Positions 15,002 through 22,488 of a DNA stretch of 32,699 nucleotides are shown piece after piece. This stretch comes from Paraburkholderia sp. CNPSo 3274 (lineage in GTDB: Bacteria > Pseudomonadota > Gammaproteobacteria > Burkholderiales > Burkholderiaceae). The notes under the pieces were generated by a model, which made no database searches, was not told the origin of the DNA, and saw only the letters and a list, made by a program, of their open reading frames with translations. The position numbers and the translations under genes are program-made. The DNA lies in contig NZ_JAMBPR010000082.1 of NCBI RefSeq assembly GCF_024206475.1, positions 1-32,699 on the forward strand, read 5' to 3'. The stretch's first letter is position 1; each line of letters opens with the position of its first letter.

Positions 15002-16000
15002 TCACACCACGAACAGCAGCGCAGCGAACACCGCATAGAGCCAGCCGACATGCGTGAGCTGACGGCTGCGCACCTTCGGCGCGCGAAACGCCCATTGCAG
15101 GAACAGGATGGCGACCATGGTCGTCACGGCCGCGAGAATCGAAGGCGTGCCGAGATGCCACGGCGTAAAGAAGAGGCCGAACGCCGTGGGAATGGTGGCC
15201 TGAATCATCATCGCGCCGCTGATGTTCGCCAGTGCCAGCCGCTCCTTGCCCTGACGCACCCAGATGATCGCGTTCATGATCTCGGGCAACTCAGTGGCGA
15301 TCGGGCTGAACAACACGGCGGTCAACTGCGGGCTCAGGCCGAGCCACGGCCCCACGGCGCCGATCTGCTGCACGAACAGATGCGAGGCCGCGAAGATCAC
15401 CGCGAGCGCACCCAGCGTCTGCAGCAAAATCCACATCATGGCCGGATTTTCGTCATGCGGGCGCAGCTTCAGCGGCTCGAGATCGCCTTCCACCTCGCCG
15501 CCATCTTCGGCGGAAAGCTCCTTCCAGCAGTAGAACCCGTAGGCCGCGAGAAACGCGATCCCCAGTACCGGCTTGAGGCTGAACACCACGAGCCCGAGCG
15601 CGATCTTCGCGACGAAGATCGCGAGGAACCATAGCTGGTCGCGGCGCAGACGGCGCGTATTCACGTCGACGTGGGCCGCGCGCTCGCGGCCCACGCGTTT
15701 CGCTGTCGCGAGCAACGCGAAGCCCACTACGGCATAGGCGATCGTGCTGAGCGCGAGCGGCCCGCCAATCGCGGCGCCGATGCCAATTTCCTTGTGCGCG
15801 GGATCGCCGCCGAAAGCGACGGCAACGAGCGTAACCACGCTCTCGGGCAGCGCCGTGCCGAATGCGGCGAGGATCGTGCCGGTGGCGGTTTGCGTGACCT
15901 TGAGCTTATAGCCGAGCCACTCGACGCTATTGACGAAGGTCTCGCAGGACAAATAGATGATGCCGGCCGCGGCAATGAGCAGGGCGAACGTCAAAATCAT
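15002..16000 (-). CDS. Sodium/calcium exchanger-family cation antiporter under a Mn riboswitch
   Basis: A 332-residue protein of the Na_Ca_ex superfamily with two homologous halves of about five helices. The two alpha-repeats are visible: GTILAAFGTALPESVVTLVAVAFGG (about 40-65) and LFSPIATELPEIMNAIIWVRQG (about 230-255), both with the ion-binding acidic residue in the PE motif. The middle cytosolic loop is acidic (SAEDGGEVEGDLEPL). ATG 16000 is preceded by GGAG. The open frame extends to 16246, but that part is the riboswitch leader. Bacterial members move Ca2+ or Mn2+. The yybP-ykoY element upstream makes Mn2+ export or homeostasis the best inference. Confidence 0.88.
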   Translation of the reverse strand: MILTFALLIAAAGIIYLSCETFVNSVEWLGYKLKVTQTATGTILAAFGTALPESVVTLVAVAFGGDPAHKEIGIGAAIGGPLALSTIAYAVVGFALLATAKRVGRERAAHVDVNTRRLRRDQLWFLAIFVAKIALGLVVFSLKPVLGIAFLAAYGFYCWKELSAEDGGEVEGDLEPLKLRPHDENPAMMWILLQTLGALAVIFAASHLFVQQIGAVGPWLGLSPQLTAVLFSPIATELPEIMNAIIWVRQGKERLALANISGAMMIQATIPTAFGLFFTPWHLGTPSILAAVTTMVAILFLQWAFRAPKVRSRQLTHVGWLYAVFAALLFVV

Positions 16001-16061
16001 GACGAACGCTCCGCGGCGCAAATGAGGAGGTGATGCGGGGCGAGACGAGTCATTGTTTTTG

Positions 16062-16280
16062 CCGTGATGTGCGAGCCGGGCACCGAAACCATGACGCTTC
16101 CCTTCGCCCGGCTCGGGTGAAAGGGAAAACGTCATAGGTCTCGTCAGGCCGCGCAATTGCAGCAATTCGCTGCAATGATCCGCAATACGGCTGCCGGCGC
16201 CATGGTGCGGGGGGCACCAATTATGTTGACGGCGGCGCAACGCCAAAGCAGGCGTTGCAGACTACTCCCCTAAGACAGGG
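16062..16280 (-). promoter_or_regulatory. yybP-ykoY (manganese) riboswitch leader of the antiporter
   Basis: Read on the minus strand, the leader carries the conserved yybP-ykoY blocks in order: GGGGAGTAG (16262-16270), a GC-rich hairpin AACGCCTGCTTTGGCGTT, GTCAACATAATTGG (around 16217-16230), further stems, then GACGAGACCT (around 16135-16145). Downstream, ATGACG...CGTCAT and CCCTT...AAGGG can pair. CGAGCCGGGC in the first stem (minus copy of 16106-16115) is perfectly complementary over 10 bp to GCCCGGCTCG nearer the start codon (16072-16081). This offers mutually exclusive folds as an expression platform. The class senses Mn2+ and turns expression on. I recognised the consensus by eye; no covariance search was run. 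Confidence 0.85.
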
Positions 16281-16284
16281 GGCG

Positions 16285-16290
16285 ATTATA
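16285..16290 (-). promoter_or_regulatory. -10 element of the riboswitch transcript
   Basis: Minus-strand TATAAT, a perfect -10 hexamer, 5-10 bases before the first conserved aptamer bases. No good -35 is seen 17 bp upstream. Confidence 0.65.
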
Positions 16291-16354
16291 GCCGAAGTTC
16301 ATGGCGGCGAGCGATTTCCGGCGCGCTCGCCGCGCGCGCCTCCTGCGATGCGAA

Positions 16355-16579
16355 TCAGAACTTGTGACGCAGCCCGGCGCCGCGCAGGCCCCAGAGGTTC
16401 GGCGAGAGGTTGCCGGACATCATCTGGAACGTACCGCCCGAGCCGTTCTTGCCTTGCTGGTTGCCGAACCAGGCAACGGAGGTGTCGAGCGAGCCGTAGA
16501 GCGTCACGCTGCTTTGCGCGTGTGCGATGGAGGCAAACGATGCCAGCGTGAAGGCGGCGGCGAGAGCGGTTCTTTTCAT
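16355..16579 (-). pseudogene. Gram-negative porin collapsed to its two ends
   Basis: The 74-residue product begins as a normal Burkholderia general porin: signal peptide MKRTALAAAFTLASFASIAHA, first strand QSSVTLYGSLDTSVAWFGN, and the loop GTFQMMSGNLSPNLWGLRG. It then ends at once with AGLRHKF, the terminal beta-strand signature with C-terminal Phe. A normal porin of this family has about 350-390 residues, so nearly 300 residues were deleted in frame. The join lies at about 16378-16390 in a GGCGCC-rich context, consistent with microhomology deletion. It cannot form a barrel. A -10 like CATAAT (16680-16685, minus) may be the old promoter. Confidence 0.88.
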
Positions 16580-16850
16580 TGAATGGTCTTCGTTGATGAG
16601 TGGCATGTGTGAGAGTGAAATCGCGGCGCGGGAAGGCACGCTAAGGCACGGTTTTGCCGACGCCCCGAAATTCAGCGGCGATTATGCGTAACGCCTTCCA
16701 TGGACGAATCTGAAAAACGGAAAGACTGAGTTTCAGAAATCGCACGAGCGCGAATGTGCCGCCAGTGCGGCTTCACAAGGTTGCGACATGCGCTGGCGTT
16801 GTTTTTTTGCGGCCCATTTTCGTTATTGATAAGAATGTCTAAATAAATAT
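16580..16850. other. Intergenic stretch between porin remnant and VOC remnant
   Basis: No gene is seen. It holds the presumed porin promoter and, at 16800-16850, an AT-rich patch unlike the flanks. The VOC homology starts abruptly at its right edge. Confidence 0.5.
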
Positions 16851-17024
16851 CGTGGCCGCTATCTGCTCGACGCCGCTTACGCCGCCGCGCTCGCGCACGG
16901 CGGCGCCGACGAGGGCGCGCCCGGCCTGCGGCCGCACTATCACCCGAACTACTACGGCGCGTACTTTCGCGACCCCGAAGGCAACAAGCTCTGCGTCTGT
17001 TGCCACGATCCCGTGGACCATTGA
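16851..17024 (+). pseudogene. VOC (glyoxalase/bleomycin-resistance) family C-terminal fragment
   Basis: In the frame ending at TGA 17022-17024 the sequence reads RYLLDAAYAAALAHGGADEGAPGLR and then HYHPNYYGAYFRDPEGNKLCVCC. This is the C-terminal beta-alpha-beta unit of a vicinal-oxygen-chelate protein (YxxYFRDPEGNKL is the family hallmark, with the metal-ligand Glu in that motif). There is no start codon: the frame is stopped by TAA at 16830 and homology begins at about 16853. About half of a normal 125-residue protein is missing. The CDS frame overlapping it at 16852-17166 is a shadow. Confidence 0.75.
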
Positions 17025-17238
17025 CACGCCGCGGCACGAGCCATCACACGGGCGTCCCATTCGCTGTGCTACCCTTGCTCTGCCTTGGGCCGAGGGTGCC
17101 GTGCGCACGTGCAAGCGACCGCTGGCGGGCGGCCCGATGTATCGAAGTCGAAAATCGAAGTCCTGAACCAAAGTCCCGAGCCACGCCTCTTCGCGCGCAT
17201 GCGCCGGGACAACGATCAATAACAGGAAGAAGACCCAG

Positions 17239-18585
17239 ATGAAAAAGCACGAGATGCAACGCGCAGGTTCGCGCGGCCGCTTGCGCGCGCTGATCGCCGC
17301 CGTGGTGCTGGCGGGCGGGGCGCAAGCCGCGCATGCCGCCACGGAGATCCAGTTCTGGCATGCCATGGAGTCCCAACTCGGCGAGCGCGTGAACGCGATC
17401 GCGCAGCAATTCAACGCGTCGCAGAGCGAATACAAGATCGTGCCCGTCTTCAAGGGCACCTACGACCAGACGCTCGCCGCCGGCATCGCGGCCTATCGCA
17501 GCGGCGACGCGCCCGCCATCCTGCAGGTGTACGAAGTTGGCACCGCCACGATGATGAACGCGAAGAAGGCCGTGCTGCCCGTGTACGACGTGATGAAGAC
17601 CGCCGGCGTGCCGCTCGACGAAAAGGGCTTCGTACCGACCATCGCGAGCTACTACAGCGACGCGAAGACGGGCCATCTGGTGTCGATGCCGTTCAACAGC
17701 TCGACCCCGGTGCTCTACTACAATCGCGACGCCTTCAAGAAGGCCGGCTTGCCCGACGCGCCGCCGAAAACCTGGCCCGAAGTCGCCGAAGCCGCCGCGA
17801 AGCTCAAGGCCTCGGGCATGAGCTGCGGCTTCACTACCGGCTGGCAGGGCTGGATCCAGATCGAGAACTACAGCGCGTGGCATGGCGCACCGATCGCGAC
17901 GCGCAACAACGGCTTTGACGGGCTCGACGCGCAACTCGAAATCAACAAGCCGCTGCAGGTCGCGCACATCGCCTTCCTGCAGAACATGGCGAAGCAGGGC
18001 ACCTTCACCTATGTGGGCCGCAAGGACGAAGCCACGGCCAAGTTTTATAGCGGCGATTGCGGCATCATGATGGGCTCGTCGGGCGCGCTGGCGAACGTGC
18101 AGCAATATGCGAAGTTCAAGTTCGGCACCGGCATGATGCCGTACGACCCGAGCGTGAAGGGCGCGCCGCAGAACGCCATCATCGGCGGGGCGAGCCTGTG
18201 GGTGCTGGGCGGCAAGAACCCCGAGGTCTACAAGGGCGTGGCGAAGTTCCTCGCGTACCTGAGCTCGCCGGCCGTCGCCGCGAAGTGGCATCAGGACACG
18301 GGCTATCTGCCGGTGACGAAGGCCGCGTACGAACTCACGCAGCAACAGGGTTTCTACGCGTCGCATCCGGGCGCCGACACGGCCACGAAGCAGATGCTCA
18401 ACAAGCCGCCGCTGCCGTGGACCAAGGGCCTGCGCCTTGGCAACATGCCGCAGATCCGCACGATCGTGGACGAGGAACTCGAACAGGTGTGGACGGGCGC
18501 CAAGACGCCGCAGCAGGCGCTCGACTCGGCCAACTCGCGCGGCAACGACCTGCTCAGGCGTTTCGAGCAGCAGGCGGCGAACTGA
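17239..18585 (+). CDS. ugpB: sn-glycerol-3-phosphate ABC transporter substrate-binding protein
   Basis: A 448-residue periplasmic binding protein that captures glycerol-3-phosphate and glycerophosphodiesters for the UgpBAEC importer. The signal peptide is RGRLRALIAAVVLAGGAQAAHA, and the mature N-terminus ATEIQFWHAMESQLGERVNAIAQQFNASQSEYKIVPVFKG is characteristic. So are YDQTLAAGIAAYRSGDAPAILQVYEVGTATMM, SCGFTTGWQGWIQIENYSAWH and the C-terminal VWTGAKTPQQALDSANSRGNDLLRRFE. Length is normal. AGGAAGA precedes ATG 17239. The oddity is context: the permease and ATPase genes ugpA, ugpE and ugpC that usually follow are absent; a terminator and an opposing gene follow instead. No obvious Pho box is seen upstream (17025-17238). 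It may work with a transporter elsewhere or be an orphan. Confidence 0.92.
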   Translation: MKKHEMQRAGSRGRLRALIAAVVLAGGAQAAHAATEIQFWHAMESQLGERVNAIAQQFNASQSEYKIVPVFKGTYDQTLAAGIAAYRSGDAPAILQVYEVGTATMMNAKKAVLPVYDVMKTAGVPLDEKGFVPTIASYYSDAKTGHLVSMPFNSSTPVLYYNRDAFKKAGLPDAPPKTWPEVAEAAAKLKASGMSCGFTTGWQGWIQIENYSAWHGAPIATRNNGFDGLDAQLEINKPLQVAHIAFLQNMAKQGTFTYVGRKDEATAKFYSGDCGIMMGSSGALANVQQYAKFKFGTGMMPYDPSVKGAPQNAIIGGASLWVLGGKNPEVYKGVAKFLAYLSSPAVAAKWHQDTGYLPVTKAAYELTQQQGFYASHPGADTATKQMLNKPPLPWTKGLRLGNMPQIRTIVDEELEQVWTGAKTPQQALDSANSRGNDLLRRFEQQAAN

Positions 18586-18608
18586 CGCTCCAACGCTAGT
18601 GAACTGAT

Positions 18609-18676
18609 CCGATGCCTCGGGTGAGGCATCGGGCTGCGCCCCAAAAGGCCGACGCCAGTCCGGTCTTTTGGGGCGC
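18609..18676 (+). terminator. Double hairpin after ugpB
   Basis: Hairpin 1: CCGATGCCTC-GGGT-GAGGCATCGG (18609-18632), 10-bp stem. Hairpin 2: GCGCCCCAAAAG...CTTTTGGGGCGC (18636-18647 with 18665-18676), 12-bp stem with a 17-nt loop, followed by TTTGCTT. It marks the end of transcription after ugpB alone. Confidence 0.7.
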
Positions 18677-18729
18677 TTTGCTTACGCTCAGGGCACTCGC
18701 CAGGGAACCGGCGCGTCGTGGTCGCGGCT

Positions 18730-20585
18730 CTAGAACCACGCGTCCTGCATGTCGAGCGTGGTGCGGTCGAGCGAGGCGAGCAGATCGAACTGCGCGCCTG
18801 TTTTCGGCAACTCCCAAGCGAAGAAGTAAGCGGCCGCCGCGAGCTTGCCGCGATAGAAGTCCACCTCGTCGCCGCTTGCTTTAGCAGGCGCGGCGAGCGC
18901 AGCGCCTGCCACGAGCGCTTGTTCGAGCCACACCCAGGCCATGACCACGTGGCCGAATGCTTCCAGGTACACCGAAGCGTTGGCGAGTGTCACCGCCGGG
19001 TCGCCTGCTGCCCATAACTGCCGCGTGACTTTCGTGAGCCGCCCGAGTGCGGCTGCGAGCGCGCTTGCGTGGGTGCCTCGTCCGCCGCGCCCGAAGCTTG
19101 TGCACGATCGAGCGTAGCCTGCACGCGCTCCGCGAAGATCTTGAGCGCCGCACCGTCCTTGATGACGACCTTGCGGCCGAGCAGGTCGAGCCCCTGAATG
19201 CCGTGCGTGCCTTCGTGGATCGGATTGAGCCGGTTGTCGCGATAGAATTGTTCGACGTTGTACTCGCGCGTGTAGCCATAGCCGCCGTGCACCTGGATGG
19301 CGAGATCGTTGGCGGCGAGACACCATTGCGAAGGCCAGCTCTTCGCGATGGGCGTGAGCAGGTCCAGCAGCAGCGAGAGCGGCTCGCGCTCCGTGCCGCT
19401 GGCGGCGCTCGCTTCGTCCACGAGTTTGGCGCACCAGAGGTTGAGCGCGAGCGCGCCTTCCACATAGCTCTTTTGTGCGAGCAGCATGCGGCGCACGTCG
19501 GCGTGCTCCACAAGCCTCACCTGCGGCGAAGCCGGATCCTTTCCCGCCGCGCCCAAAGGACGCCCTTGCGGACGGTTGCGCGCGTAATCGAGCGCATGCA
19601 GATAACCGGTATAGCCGAGCATCGTCGCGCCGAGCCCCACGCCAATGCGCGCCTCGTTCATCATGTGAAACATGGACGCGAGCCCGTGATGCGGCTCGCC
19701 CACGAGATAGCCGATCGCGCCCGCGCGTCCGCCTGGCGTGTGCTGCGTGCCTTCGCCGAAATTCAGCAGGCAGTTCGTCGTGCCGCGATACCCCATCTTG
19801 TGATTGAGGCCCGCGAGCACGACGTCGTTGCGCTCGCCGCGCAAGCCGTCCTCGTTCACGAGGTACTTGGGCACGACGAACAGCGAGATGCCTTTGACAC
19901 CCGGAATGAGCTTGCCGTCGGGACCGGGAATCTTGGCGAGCACGAGGTGCACGATGTTCTCGGCAAGCTCGTGCTCGCCACCTGAGATCCACATCTTGTT
20001 GCCACGCAGACGATATTGCGCGCCGAGCGGGGAATCGCATTCGAAGTCGGCGCGCGTGGCGATATCCGAAAGCGACGAACCCGCTTGCGGCTCCGAAAGG
20101 CACATCGTGCCGAAGTAGCGGCCTTCCAGTTCGGGGCGCACGAAGGTGTCGATCTGCTTTGCGCTGCCATGCGCGAGCAGCAGGTTCGCGTTGCCGATGG
20201 TGAGGAACGGATAGGCGCTCGTGCCGACATTCGCCCCCTTGAACCACGCGAAGCCCGCCTTCTCGACGACGAGCGGCAACTGCATGCCGCCGTATTCGTA
20301 GTCCTGGCCCGCGGCCATCAAGCCTGCATCGCTGAATGCCTTCAACGCCGTCTTCACCTCGGGGATGATCGTGACCGTCTCGCCGTCGAAGTGCGGCTCG
20401 TGCTGATCGTTCTTCTTGTTGTGCGGCGCGAAGAGGTCAGTGGCGATCTTCTCGCAGGTGTCGAGCGCGGCGTCGAAGGTCTCGCGCGAGTGGTCCGCGT
20501 AGCGCCGAATGCGCGTGAGGCTTTCGACATCGAGCCATTCGTAGAGCAGGAAGTTCAGATCGCGGCGGGAAAGAATCAGCGACAT
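18730..20585 (-). pseudogene. Acyl-CoA dehydrogenase (DmdC/long C-terminal type), frameshifted near the 3' end
   Basis: A FAD enzyme of the roughly 600-residue acyl-CoA dehydrogenase subfamily related to 3-methylmercaptopropionyl-CoA dehydrogenase. The N-terminus MSLILSRRDLNFLLYEWLDVESL, the FAD/substrate region GTMCLSEPQAGSSLSDIATRA, the mid-domain WISGGEHELAENIVHLVLAK and the dehydrogenase domain AIQVHGGYGYTREYNVEQFYRDNRLNPIHEGTHGIQ are all in one frame from ATG 20585. That frame then drifts off (QARSQPHSGG...) and stops at 18990. The adjacent frame supplies the expected tail ASALAAALGRLTKVTRQLWAAGDP through LASLDRTTLDMQDAWF to 18730. One base is lost or gained near 19065-19080. The catalytic domain is whole, so the truncated protein might retain activity. 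It is convergent with ugpB. Confidence 0.85.
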
Positions 20586-20762
20586 GGCGGAACGGTCTCG
20601 CATCATGAGAGGAGAAGGTGCCTAGCGTACCTAAAATAGAACGAGCGTGCTATTGGTAATTTCTCCTGCCGCGAGTGGCGGAAGTCGGGGGCAACTGTCT
20701 TTCGACAAAAGTAAATCAATGCATTTACATCCCTTGCAAAAATTAAAATAGGACCAAAACGC

Positions 20763-20776
20763 TGCAAACGTTTGCA
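20763..20776. promoter_or_regulatory. LacI/GalR-type operator-like palindrome
   Basis: TGCAAACGTTTGCA, a perfect 14-bp palindrome with a central CG, the pattern bound by LacI/PurR-family proteins. It lies 26 bp upstream of the sigma-28 promoter and 178 bp from the acyl-CoA dehydrogenase start on the other strand. Confidence 0.5.
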
Positions 20777-20801
20777 AATACTTGTCCTGTAAAGGGTTTC
20801 C

Positions 20802-20828
20802 TGAAGTTTCCCCATTTGCTGCCGTAAA
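20802..20828 (+). promoter_or_regulatory. Sigma-28 (FliA) flagellar-class promoter for the chemoreceptor
   Basis: TGAAGTTT (20802-20809), 11-bp spacer, GCCGTAAA (20821-20828), against the consensus TAAAGTTT-N11-GCCGATAA: 7/8 and 6/8 matches with exact spacing. It is 166 bp before the chemoreceptor ATG, fitting class III flagellar/chemotaxis control. Confidence 0.7.
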
Positions 20829-20993
20829 CTCGTGCGCGGGTCCCGATTATCTTGCCGGGCCCGCCAACGAGTCGCGCCGACGCCATTACGGCGGCTCTTT
20901 TTGCAGCCGAATTCAATCAGGTGCATCAAGGTCCACCAGCCGCCGCCGCATTTACGCCTACCGCAACTTTTTTTCCTGATCCAAGTGTCGTTC

Positions 20994-22436
20994 ATGCTGG
21001 CAGATTCGCCGGGTCGCGCGCAGTCGCTTCGACCGTCCGGCTCGCAACCGCGCGTGGCCATTCGCGCGCTCGACGACGTCGCGCGCGCCGCCGACGCGGT
21101 GATGTATTCCACGCTCGTTCTCTCCGCTATCGCGGCGGTGCTGATCGGCTTCAGCTATTACGAACCGCAGCTCGCGCTCGTAGGCGCCGCGCTGTTCCTC
21201 GGCGCCGGCAGCTTGGTGTTTTTCTGCGCGCGCGGCACGGCGCTTTCCCGCGTCGTGCTCACGCTCGCCAATGCCGCGCTCGTCGCGCTGCATATCCAGG
21301 CGGCGCATGGTGTCACCGAATTCCATTTCGGCGTGTTCGTCCTGCTGGGCCTGTTGCTCGTCTATCGCGACTGGCGCCCGATCGTGCTCGCCGCGGGATT
21401 CTTCGCGGTGCATCACCTCGCGTTCGACCGGCTGCAGGCGCTCAACTTCGCCGTGTACTGCACGCGCGAGGCTAACCTGCCGCGCGTGCTGCTGCATGCC
21501 GCCTACGTGGTCGCGCAAACAGCCGTCGAGATCGTGCTCGCGCATCGTCTGCGCGTGGCGGCCATCGAGGCGGCGGAGCTGTCGGACATCGTGCGCAGCG
21601 TGGTGCGCGAGCGCGAGGTGTGCCTCGCCGTGGACGGCATTCCCGCAAGCGCGCCCACGGCGGTCGCGCTCAAGGGGGCGATCGGCCAGATGGCGCGCGC
21701 CATGCACGAGGTGAGCACGAGCACGGCGCACGTCGAGCAGGCCGCGCTCGAAATCGCGGAAGGCAACGCGAACCTGAGCGCGCGCACCGAACACCAGGCG
21801 GGCAGCCTGGAAGAGACGGTCGCCTCGATGGACGTCTTCACGCGCACGGTCAAGGCGAGCGCGTTCGCCCGCGAAGCGTCGACGGTCGCGCAGGCAGGCG
21901 ACGACGTCGTCGCGCGCATGACCACGACGATGGGCGCTATCGAAGCCTCGGCCAAGCGCATCTTCGAGATCGTCGATGTGATCGAGGGCATCGCGTTCCA
22001 GACCAACATTCTGGCGCTCAACGCGGCCGTGGAAGCCGCGCGCGCAGGCGAACAGGGACGCGGCTTCGCCGTGGTCGCCGGCGAAGTGCGCAGCCTCGCG
22101 CAGCGCGCCTCGGCCGCCGCGCGCGAGATCCAGCAGCTCGTGGAGAACTCGGCGAACGAAGTCGGCGCGGGCACGCAGCTCGCCGGCGAGGCGCGCGCCG
22201 CGATGGAAAGTGTGGTGCGCAGCATTGGCCGCGCGGCCGACATCATGGGCGAAATCACGGCGTCGAGCCACGAGCAGGCGCAGGGTATCGAGCAGGTCAA
22301 CGCCATGGTCGCGCAGATGGACGACACCACGCGCCGCAACGCCGCATTGGTCAACGAAGCGGCCGCCGCGTCGTCGTCGCTGCACGCGACGAGCGCGAAG
22401 CTGCGAGAGGTGCTCGGCCTCGTCGCATTGTCGTGA
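20994..22436 (+). CDS. Methyl-accepting chemotaxis protein with six-TM N-terminus and no periplasmic sensor
   Basis: A 480-residue chemoreceptor. About six hydrophobic helices (residues 35-185) replace the usual two TM plus ligand domain and include an HHLAFD motif. The cytoplasmic signalling part follows, with the hairpin tip RIFEIVDVIEGIAFQTNILALNAAVEAARAGEQGRGFAVVAGEVRSLAQR, the CheA/CheW contact. The C-terminal helix HEQAQGIEQVNAMVAQMDDTTRRNAALVNEAAAAS carries the second methylation region. The frame is open upstream to 20832 but ATG 20994 starts the conserved protein. The N-terminal methylation helix reads FTRTVKASAFAREASTVAQAGDD, about 8 residues shorter than relatives and not matched in the C-terminal helix. 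It is preceded by a sigma-28 promoter and followed after 52 bp by the c-di-GMP enzyme. Confidence 0.88.
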   Translation: MLADSPGRAQSLRPSGSQPRVAIRALDDVARAADAVMYSTLVLSAIAAVLIGFSYYEPQLALVGAALFLGAGSLVFFCARGTALSRVVLTLANAALVALHIQAAHGVTEFHFGVFVLLGLLLVYRDWRPIVLAAGFFAVHHLAFDRLQALNFAVYCTREANLPRVLLHAAYVVAQTAVEIVLAHRLRVAAIEAAELSDIVRSVVREREVCLAVDGIPASAPTAVALKGAIGQMARAMHEVSTSTAHVEQAALEIAEGNANLSARTEHQAGSLEETVASMDVFTRTVKASAFAREASTVAQAGDDVVARMTTTMGAIEASAKRIFEIVDVIEGIAFQTNILALNAAVEAARAGEQGRGFAVVAGEVRSLAQRASAAAREIQQLVENSANEVGAGTQLAGEARAAMESVVRSIGRAADIMGEITASSHEQAQGIEQVNAMVAQMDDTTRRNAALVNEAAAASSSLHATSAKLREVLGLVALS

Positions 22437-22488
22437 TAATGTCGTGCGACGCCCTGGGTGAACGAGTGGTGAACAAGGAGATCTTCCC

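Noticed and set aside
16001..16246. Upstream extension of the antiporter frame
   Set aside because: It translates the riboswitch leader; the family begins at ATG 16000 with a ribosome-binding site.
17044..18366. 440-codon minus-strand frame
   Set aside because: Antisense of ugpB.
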